Source: Isoetes taiwanensis (lineage: Eukaryota > Streptophyta > Lycopodiopsida > Isoetales > Isoetaceae). From it: a DNA stretch of 64,000 nucleotides. The position numbers were made by a program, and so were the translations under genes. Each line of letters starts with the position of its first letter. Position 1 is the first letter of the stretch. The stretch covers positions 3,568,792 to 3,632,791 of the forward strand of contig JAJEKV010000017.1 in NCBI GenBank assembly GCA_021234155.1, read 5' to 3'. This document shows, piece by piece, positions 57,695 through 64,000 of the stretch. The notes under the pieces were generated by a model. It had not been told where the DNA came from. It was given only the letters and a program-made list of their open reading frames with translations, and ran no database searches.

Positions 57695-58721
57695 TAATCC
57701 CTTGGAATTTGATGAGTTTAGAAGGAAGCATACATGTACCATCTTCATAACATGGCCTCTTGTGATTTAAGTTTTCAGCTGCTGCCTGTTCATGCATCAT
57801 GTCCCGTGGTATCTTAATCTTTGTTCTCCTTATCCTCCTCCTTTCGCATGCAACTGAGTATTTGGCGATCCAAGGGTGTGATAATATTTGCTGCAAACTT
57901 ATTCTTTCCTCGGGATCAGGGCGTAACATCGCCAAAACAAGATTCCTTGCTTCTTCTGATACCATTCCAGCGGGCCATTCTAACTCTGATACAGCCAAAT
58001 CCTCGCCATTAAGCAGTTTTTCTCCAATCTCACCAGTCTCTAAGTTTGGGAAGTGATTGAAGCCAGTAAGTGACTGATATAATATCAAACCCAAACCCCA
58101 TATGTCTATCTCTGTGGAATAATATCCCTTCAGAACCTCAGGAGCAAAGTAGCCATCGGTTCCAACTTGGGATGTAAAATTGGGAGGAGAACATGTAAAA
58201 CAAGCAGAGATGCCAAAATCCGAAACCCTAACATCGTAAGGTTTTGCTGTTGAGACCACAAGAATGTTATCTGGCTTCAGGTCCCGGTGGATAATACCAT
58301 TTTGATGTAGATCTTGTATAGCTAGTGAAAGGTTTCGAATAAGAAGGGCCGCTTCCTTCTCACATAACTTGCCTCTGTTCATAATTAGGTCAACCAAACT
58401 ACATTCACATAATTCCATGATCAGATGCCAGTAACCATCATCTATGATCACTTCGTGTAAGAGTATTATGCCAGGGCTGCTGGCCAATTTCTGCATAATC
58501 TCTATCTCCTCTGCTGGCTTTGTGTATTCGGCCTTCTCAATTGAGATGGTTTTGCAAGCAAACTGTTTCTTACCCCTTTTACTCCTGCAAAGGAAAACCA
58601 TAGCTTGGGCGCCGCTGCCTATCTCCTTCACCAGATCATAGCGCTCCAAAAGATTGGGATATGAAGCCGAATAAGTGTAATTGAGAACGCCTTCTTCTGC
58701 CTCTTGCATCTCTGACTCCAT
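57651..58721 (-). CDS. CAMK-type Ser/Thr protein kinase, 356 residues, intact
   Basis: One uninterrupted frame from a well-placed ATG (context GAAATGGAG) contains a full kinase domain. It has a Gly-rich loop GSGAQAMV (35-42), the ATP lysine in FACK (57), an alpha-C Glu in EEIEIM, the catalytic loop HRDLKPDN (145-152), metal-binding DFG (168-170), FAPEV (192-196), a D-W-G motif in IDIWGLG, and HPWI near 282-285, the usual CAMK-class end. The domain resembles the CDPK/PPCK/PEPK-related branch but lacks EF-hands. A tail of about 65 residues is basic (RRRIRRTKIKIPR) and could bind a partner or act as a localisation signal. No signal peptide. Intronless here. A TATA box and a GA-rich 5' leader lie directly upstream. 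Substrates cannot be inferred. All catalytic residues are present. Confidence 0.92.
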   Translation of the reverse strand: MESEMQEAEEGVLNYTYSASYPNLLERYDLVKEIGSGAQAMVFLCRSKRGKKQFACKTISIEKAEYTKPAEEIEIMQKLASSPGIILLHEVIIDDGYWHLIMELCECSLVDLIMNRGKLCEKEAALLIRNLSLAIQDLHQNGIIHRDLKPDNILVVSTAKPYDVRVSDFGISACFTCSPPNFTSQVGTDGYFAPEVLKGYYSTEIDIWGLGLILYQSLTGFNHFPNLETGEIGEKLLNGEDLAVSELEWPAGMVSEEARNLVLAMLRPDPEERISLQQILSHPWIAKYSVACERRRIRRTKIKIPRDMMHEQAAAENLNHKRPCYEDGTCMLPSKLIKFQGISGSLQALKPRAIAC

Positions 58722-58739
58722 TTCTTCGCGACTCTGTGA

Positions 58740-58762
58740 ACTCTCTCTCTCTCTCTCTCTCT
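58740..58762 (-). repeat. (GA)n microsatellite in the kinase 5' leader
   Basis: A CT run of about ten repeats on the + strand (GA on the coding strand), 20-40 bp upstream of the ATG. GA-rich leaders are common in plant genes and can bind GAGA-type factors. Confidence 0.85.
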
Positions 58763-58781
58763 GTGAAATGAAGCGTGACCA

Positions 58782-58789
58782 AATTTATA
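58782..58789 (-). promoter_or_regulatory. TATA box of the kinase gene
   Basis: TATAAATT on the minus strand, about 60 bp upstream of the ATG, placing transcription start near 58755 and giving a short leader that starts in or beside the GA repeat. Confidence 0.6.
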
Positions 58790-58862
58790 CCTTTCGTAAG
58801 TTGTTGACGTTTCTGTCCGTTGGATGTTGGCACGATCCCAAAGCAAACAACGCGAGCCGTTG

Positions 58863-59332
58863 ATGCACAAACACAATCTCAAACGCTAAAAGATGCCAAC
58901 TCAGCATCCTCTGCCCATTAGATTTACAAGGATATGCTGACTGGGACTTTGTGGGTGTATCTAAATAGTATCTGAGAGGAAAGAGCTAAAATAACGTAAT
59001 AAACGCTTGGTAGAGTCAAATTTAGCCTAGATTATATCACAATCACTTGCATAGTAGTGGTGCCGCTGTCGCTATCCTCTGTTATGAGCACCAAGAGTTC
59101 CTCTACTCTGCAGAAACCCTGCGAAAAGAATTTTCATTTTTACTGGAGCAATCATGTTTTTTATTGCTATAGATGTTTCTATTTCTTGGAGCCATAGCTC
59201 GAAAGAAACCTTACCCATCACCAATCCAAAGAACAAACTCGCCAGGGCTCAAGAAGAAATCAGCCCATAGGCCGAGCCAACAATTTCTATTTGAAATGTC
59301 ATGTATCATAATCTGAACCAAGCGTTCCATAA
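58863..59332. other. Upstream flank of the kinase gene, nothing recognised
   Basis: Contains no open frame with a domain and no repeat signature. Some of it is presumably promoter. Confidence 0.4.
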
Positions 59333-59408
59333 GTCACCGGCTAGGCAACATTGCACCCCATAGGGCGTCAAGGCAGCCCGTCAAAGCCCTATGTTGCTCT
59401 ACCGGTGA
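59333..59408. repeat. Imperfect 76-bp inverted repeat
   Basis: TCACCGGCTAGGCAACAT at the left is mirrored by ATGTTGCTCTACCGGTGA at the right, with inner CCCCATAGGGC and GCCCTATG pieces also complementary in part. It could fold into a long hairpin. No target duplication seen. Confidence 0.65.
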
Positions 59409-59547
59409 ATTACTTAGTACATAAACTGGATTTTTCTTATTTTGTTAAGCTTTGTCAAGTTCAAGTGCATTCATGTTCTAGAAATGTTGTGCTTTGTCAT
59501 CACACCTTGACAGTATGGCATTTGTTTCTTTTTTAAGTAATCTTTTG

Positions 59548-60180
59548 TTAGACACACGTATTCCATCTGTCATTTCTGCTTATTGCCAAGCTCAAGTATT
59601 TATAAGCCTCACATGTCTCCACAATGTTGCCATTGTATTTGAATTGGTGATCCTGCCTAAGAGCTCCAATTGTTGTGTTTTCAAGATTTACTTCCATACC
59701 AGTTGCTTCACAAAACTTAGCTAATGAATCCAAGTGATGCTACATATGATCTTGCGCGTATGCGTAAAGATGACAACGTCACAATTCTATCATGTACACA
59801 TTTATATTTGTGCTTCCATCTCCATTGCATTAAAGCCAATCCTTTAAACTATCAATGAATAGTCCAACTAGAGTTGAAGACATCGGGCACCCCTGCTTCA
59901 CCACAATATTGTTGTCAACATGCTCCTATATCTGGAGAAAAAGGTATAAGTAGTACTTTTTCATATAGTATACGAAATACATTGAAATACATTTTGTAAA
60001 CATTCTGGTACATGTGATTGTTCCATCCTTTTCAAATCTTAGATACCTTACCAATAAAGTCAACAAATGAAATGTAAGCAGATTTTTTTGTTTGACGGAG
60101 TCCATAATGGTCTTTAAAGCAAGTAATTTTTTTTTTTTTATAAGGATGAAAGCCAAAAGGTTTATTAATCAGACTAGAAA
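59548..60180 (-). mobile_element. LINE reverse transcriptase fragment (minus strand)
   Basis: Minus-strand pieces in order are YGLRQTKKSAYISFVDFIGK (60050-60110, equivalent to the ..G...G..T.DAIF/FVDF.KAFD region), GCPMSSTLVGLFIDSLKDWL (59830-59890, family GCPLSPTLFGLYID), and LDSLAKFCEATGMEVNLENT (59665-59735), followed by LRQDHQFKYNGNIVETCEAY and YLSLAISRNDRW. The YADD block is unrecognisable, and the 5' and 3' ends are missing. Sequence differs from the LINE at 61.6 kb, so it is a separate lineage. Several frame breaks. Confidence 0.75.
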
Positions 60181-60199
60181 CGTATGCCTGGTGATGCCA

Positions 60200-60540
60200 G
60201 GCATTAATCGTGGACATGTGGAATGGATATGTTAGTCGTGAACATGTGGAATGGATATATGAAGGGGGCAGATGTAAGCGAGTTTGTAGGTAAAATAAAT
60301 AGATGTATATAGAACCATATCTCTACATGCAATGGAGTGTCAAGTGTGCGTGAATTAGAGTTTAAGGATGTTAGGCATTAGCCATCGGCACGTGGAATGG
60401 ATAGGAATAATGGAATGCATAGTTTGGAATGGGATGGGGTGCCAAGTGTGAATGGCATAGAGTTTACGGATGTTTGCCATTAGCCATGGGCACATGGAAT
60501 GGAATGCATAGTTTGGAATGGAAAATGGAATAGAATGCAC
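60200..60540. repeat. Imperfect tandem repeat, about 103 bp
   Basis: Units starting near 60331 and 60434 share TGGRGTGYCAAGTGTG, AGAGTTTAMGGATGTT, GCATTAGCCAT or GCCATTAGCCAT, and GGAATGCATAGTTTGGAATG. A shorter related motif (CATGTGGAATGGATAT) recurs at 60215-60255. Diverged minisatellite-like array. Confidence 0.7.
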
Positions 60541-61576
60541 AGCGTTAGTTGGTACTTGTGAAAATTTAGGGTTTTATAGAAAATTGCAAATTCAAATGCA
60601 TAGTATAGTAAAAATAAGGATATTGTGTCTGCAATGGGAGGTGGAAAAAGTGTGTCGTAATATGTTTGTCTAAGTTACTTCATAGTACCTAGTGTAAGTT
60701 GTAACGTGTGTTTGTGAACCAAATATGGCAGTGGTGCATGTATGCATAGCCATTGTGCAAGATATTCATATGGATGCATATGAGAGTTGACATATCTAAA
60801 CATATGTAATTGAGTTTCTAATTTTTCTTTTTTCTTTTTTTGTGTTCTCCGTCGCAATCTAAGTGAAGGTTGGGGAGCCACGTTTGCGAGTAAATGAATG
60901 AAGAGATCTCCACCGTAGTTACCACTGCCATAACTAGGCTGGCATTCAAGAAACCAGGAGGTATTGCAGAGCTCTTTCGTGGATTCAGTGCGTGAGCTAG
61001 GGCGGCCACTCACCGACTTAAATTTGGAGTATGCCGTCTATAACGCTCCTCCCTGGTCGTCATCTGCAGGTAGGTTGTGCTCTTTAATTCTATACTATTC
61101 GCTCCCCTCAAGCCCTGCTCCCAGATCCTAAGCAATGGGAGCCGGATGAAATAAGTGGCTATTGAGTATGACTACACCGTTTCTATCGTAAAAAATATTC
61201 TTCTTTTTTTTGGGTCTTTGTTCAAGATTTGTATTTGAAGTCCGCAATCTTTTCCTTCATCTATGATTGCAAGGCTTCTAGTGCACCATTTTGGTTGATC
61301 TTTATTCCGCAGAGGGGCAATGCAGATTCACGTGAGGATAGGATTTGCCATCGGTTTTGAGCATTTTAACTTCCGTGCTTGAAAGAATGGTTATTCATAG
61401 GAGACTGCTTCTACGAAACGGTTTCAAGTATGTGAAAGTAGGGGAAACCTTACAGAGCTGAACAACAACATAGATAATAGGAGCAGTAGAATCTCTACAG
61501 CTCCCTTTTCTGTGTTTGATGGGGTCCTTTCGAAGCGTGATAAGGTGATATTTCTAGAATTTGCTACTGCCTTTCC
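60541..61576. other. Spacer, nothing firm
   Basis: A minus-strand frame 60675-61013 lacks a domain. The minus-strand stretch 61424-61640 (KDENVGAAEMEHGKAVANSR) has protein-like composition but no family I know. Confidence 0.35.
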
Positions 61577-61624
61577 ATGCTCCATTTCTGCTGCTCCTAC
61601 ATTTTCATCCTTCAAGCTCAGATT

Positions 61625-63320
61625 TTTGTTGAATTCGCCCTTGTAGATTTTAAGACTGCATATGATACCGTCCCCAGAGACATGCTGTGGCAGAGGTTGC
61701 AAGAATTGCGAGTGCCACAGGAGTTGCAGAATGTGGTGCACCAGCTTTATGATGGGATTTATGCTGCACTGCCTTATGAAGATCGGCGGGTAGCTAGCAC
61801 TATGGGAGTTGCTGGGGCTGCCCGCTGTCTCCAACGCTTTTGGGCTGTACATTGATAGCTTGGAGACGTGGATGCAACACCATGGGGGAGCCGGGGTGCA
61901 ATTATCTGATGCGACCTCTGTGAGCCAGTTACTATATGCGGATGATGTAGGTTTGCTAGCCCACAGCAGCATTTGGATGCCCTCAGTGGGTTCTGTGGGG
62001 CAACGGGAATGACAGTGAACTTGCACAAAACTAAGCTTCTTGTGATCCTATCCTCGCAACATCCTATCCCGAAGTTATATTACGGGGGGACGAGAAGTGG
62101 AGATGGTGCGGAGCTTCAAGTATCCGGAAATTGATTTCACTACTAACATGCCGCGGGATGAGTGTGTGGAGAGGAGAGCCGGGCAGCCGGAAGGCTCTAT
62201 ATGCAAAGGCAAAACGCCAAGTTGCCTGGATAGATCTCGCGGATCGGGAGGAGGAGAGCACACCCCCGCTTAGGGCTTTGGTCGAGCCGGTGCCGCTATA
62301 TGGGGTGGAGGTTTGGGGCCCAGCCAGCTTAGCAAAACACGGGGGATAGGTTGGAAAGGGTGCGTAAAGCTTTCTTGACATATAGCTTGGGAGTGAAGGA
62401 CAATCGCATCGCATCGTGATTTTGTTGTATGAGACGGGGGTTCGCCTTTACAAAGATTCGCTATGCCAGCATCTTACTTGCTTCCATAAGGTGGATGGGA
62501 TGGATGAACATCGCTTGCCTCCACAGCCGTCGCGGTTGTTAACGCAGGGCCCCCAAATGGGGTCAAGAGGGTATGGCACGAAAGCAATCGTAAGGGATGG
62601 TTTAGGAGGTGGTCTATGGATTACCAAATGATGGTGGCAATCGGGCGCATTCTCGGGAGCGCAGAATGGGCAATTGATGCGCTATGCTGCCACTGCGGAT
62701 GCCTCTACTCTTGCAAAGCCCAAGACAGAGCACTATCACGCCGATTAATCCCGCCTTGAGCATGGACCCCATCTCATTTCTTGAAAGCACACATCTCTCG
62801 GAAGAAACGGAGAGCTATTGCTGCCATAAGGACGGGTTCCCATTACCTCATAATTGAAACAGTCAGCCGGGGTGAATGGCGGGCACCGGGATCCCCGTGG
62901 AGGAGAGGATATGTCGGTGTTGTGAGATGCACGTGATAGAGGATGAGCACCATGCTCTTCCAGTGCTCAAAGATATGCCCATGTCCGGCGCAAAGGCACA
63001 CCGATCTTAGATGCTCGAATACACACCGCTACATCGGTTACTCGATCACCTATGGTAGCGGATTGAGCTTACATCCCCAGCAGATTTTTGGCCTCGGACT
63101 TGCTCTTCGGGGCATGGTATTTGAGAGCCTATTTGTTAGGGTTTTTCCTCCCAAGTGGGGGTTTTTTTCATCCCGTAGTAGGGATCTACCGTACAGTTAC
63201 ATTGTTTGTTTTTGGTGTTGGGGTTTTTGGCTTTTTGCCTGTTCTCTGCATGTACCGTCTCATAGGCCTCTGGCCTCCGTAGACGTTAAAATAAACTTCC
63301 TTCCTTCCTTCCTTCCTACC
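61625..63320 (+). mobile_element. LINE fossil: RT, C-terminal zinc motif and TTCC tail
   Basis: 5'-truncated. RT blocks are ALVDFKTAYDTVPRDMLWQR (about 61640-61700), LSPTLFGLYID-equivalent LYIDSLETW near 61850, LLYADDVGLLA (about 61929-61961, with the catalytic YADD), and GMTVNLHKTKLLV near 62010. A C-terminal Cys/His motif (CRCCEMHVIEDEHHA, about 62910-62955) is of the kind found at the end of many plant and lower-plant LINE ORF2 proteins. A 3' untranslated part ends in (TTCC)n at 63295-63318. There are a few frame changes, so it is dead but not very old. Its tail matches the mini-insertion at 54150. Confidence 0.82.
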
Positions 63321-63415
63321 CTTTAAATATTTCCTTCAAATCAGACTTGGGTTGAAGCGTAACATGGTACTTCTTCTCCTCTTGCAAATCTACCACATGG
63401 CTTGAGATTTTGTAG

Positions 63416-63892
63416 CTAATTTTTTATTCTGCCAGATTTCTTGAGAAAACAAGCCAGCCTTTGCATGTTCTCAACATCCGCAAAGCCTTTGAACTCTACA
63501 AAACGTTGCTGGATCTGACCTCGAGATAAATGCTGCTTTAGCAGATCTAAATCTACCTCATAAATTCTTTCATTCTGCACGGGATAGAATAAATACTTAC
63601 CCAGTTTCACTTCAAATTTGAGGGAATGCTTCTCAAGCATAGATTTAAGTTCTGACAAAGTTCGCCCAATATGATCTATATATAAAGCAGGCTTAGACGA
63701 CCCAAAAACTTGGACACTTTTCTGATACTCATACGAACTGGAGGCCAACATTTGGATCAAATCTTCAAGCTCAGAAACAGGGCTTTTGGTGTGAGAAAAT
63801 TTAAAACAAGCAAAGAAATGGAGCTGCTCGTCGGAATTGGGAAAATCGTTAAATAGGCCCAATTGTCTCGCTCGGATCTTGCTTACCTCCAC
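63416..63892 (-). CDS. Unrecognised open frame, possible last exon of a host gene
   Basis: About 158 codons stay open on the minus strand to a TAA-type end at 63416. The first codon is GTG, with a stop one codon upstream and no ATG until residue 48, so the true start lies in an upstream exon beyond the sequence I can join, or the frame is not initiated here. Pieces: LHFFACFKFSH, SELEDLIQMLASSSYEYQKS, LGKYLFYPVQNERIYEVDLD, LLKQHLSRGQIQQRFVEFKG. Mixed helix and strand composition with balanced charge looks like a real globular protein. I do not recognise the family. A TTGCAG-type acceptor occurs upstream near 63914, which could start the exon. It is next to a LINE tail, but codon use is unlike that element. 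Confidence 0.5.
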   Translation of the reverse strand: MEVSKIRARQLGLFNDFPNSDEQLHFFACFKFSHTKSPVSELEDLIQMLASSSYEYQKSVQVFGSSKPALYIDHIGRTLSELKSMLEKHSLKFEVKLGKYLFYPVQNERIYEVDLDLLKQHLSRGQIQQRFVEFKGFADVENMQRLACFLKKSGRIKN

Positions 63893-64000
63893 AAATCAGA
63901 CCCCTTTTGCAGAGGTTTCTTCATCTTGCATTGCCCAGCAAAGCACTGACAGTTGCAGCTGTTTTGCAAATGTTGTTCTTCAGTGTCTCACATACACGAG
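63893..64000. other. Window edge
   Basis: Too short to judge. It may hold an intron or upstream exon of the open frame ending at 63416. Confidence 0.3.

Noticed and set aside
61424-62026. 200-codon minus-strand frame
   Set aside because: Its larger part is antisense to the LINE reverse transcriptase. Only the last 60 codons look protein-like, and no family was recognised.
1-64000. CRISPR arrays, operons or bacterial-type promoters
   Set aside because: The repeats lack the short-repeat, unique-spacer pattern, and the gene content is clearly nuclear plant DNA.

Overview
The window reads as nuclear DNA of a land plant with a large, repeat-rich genome. The evidence is a dirigent-type secreted protein, a plant-type MTP1 zinc transporter copy, an IF1-like mitochondrial protein split by short introns, a CAMK-class plant kinase, Ty3/gypsy chromoviruses, Ty1/copia, CACTA, hAT, Helitron, LINE and tRNA-derived SINE remains. 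I favour a gymnosperm or fern-like lineage over a compact-genome angiosperm because genes are sparse and insertions are deeply nested, but the species cannot be fixed from sequence alone.

Layout. About 1-6.1 kb: a badly eroded Ty1/copia element on the + strand. About 6.1-15.2 kb: gene-poor sequence with SINEs, small tandem duplications and a kinase-domain relic (12.88-13.19 kb). 15.27-16.44 kb: an intron-containing IF1-like gene (- strand). 17.65-17.87 kb: a hAT MITE with a perfect 8-bp target duplication. 18.28-19.26 kb: an MTP1-like zinc transporter pseudogene (- strand). 20-23.3 kb: unassigned coding-like scraps. 23.45-24.15 kb: the C-terminal part of a Helitron helicase (- strand), abutting an LTR-like sequence with coiled-coil reading frames (24.15-25.45 kb). 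25.6-27.64 kb: a SINE, an unusual minus-strand exon set with a SET-domain-like piece, and a CACTA-type terminal region.

28.17-54.46 kb is one composite of nested LTR retrotransposon fossils. The oldest layer (element C) is a head-to-head inverted pair of LTR-PBS-leader segments meeting at about 52.04-52.09 kb. Its left LTR was later split by gypsy-type element A (29158-50825, target duplication TAAGT), and A holds a related chromovirus, element B (34535 to about 46146). The right arm of C has no A insertion, so it preserves the empty site. The right arm instead carries a 64-bp LINE tail that the left arm lacks. The order of events can therefore be read directly.

54.5-64 kb is the most gene-like part: a dirigent-like gene with one frame change (55622-56108), a second decayed dirigent copy (about 56.94-57.15 kb), a complete 356-residue Ser/Thr kinase with its own TATA box (57651-58721, - strand), two unrelated LINE fragments (59.5-60.2 kb on -, 61.6-63.3 kb on +) and an open but unrecognised frame (63416-63892, - strand).

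The genes do not form one pathway. A recurring theme is that otherwise well-kept host frames are broken by single-base shifts, and that duplicate LTR copies differ mostly by small indels at CG-rich spots. Some of the apparent decay may therefore be assembly error rather than biology.
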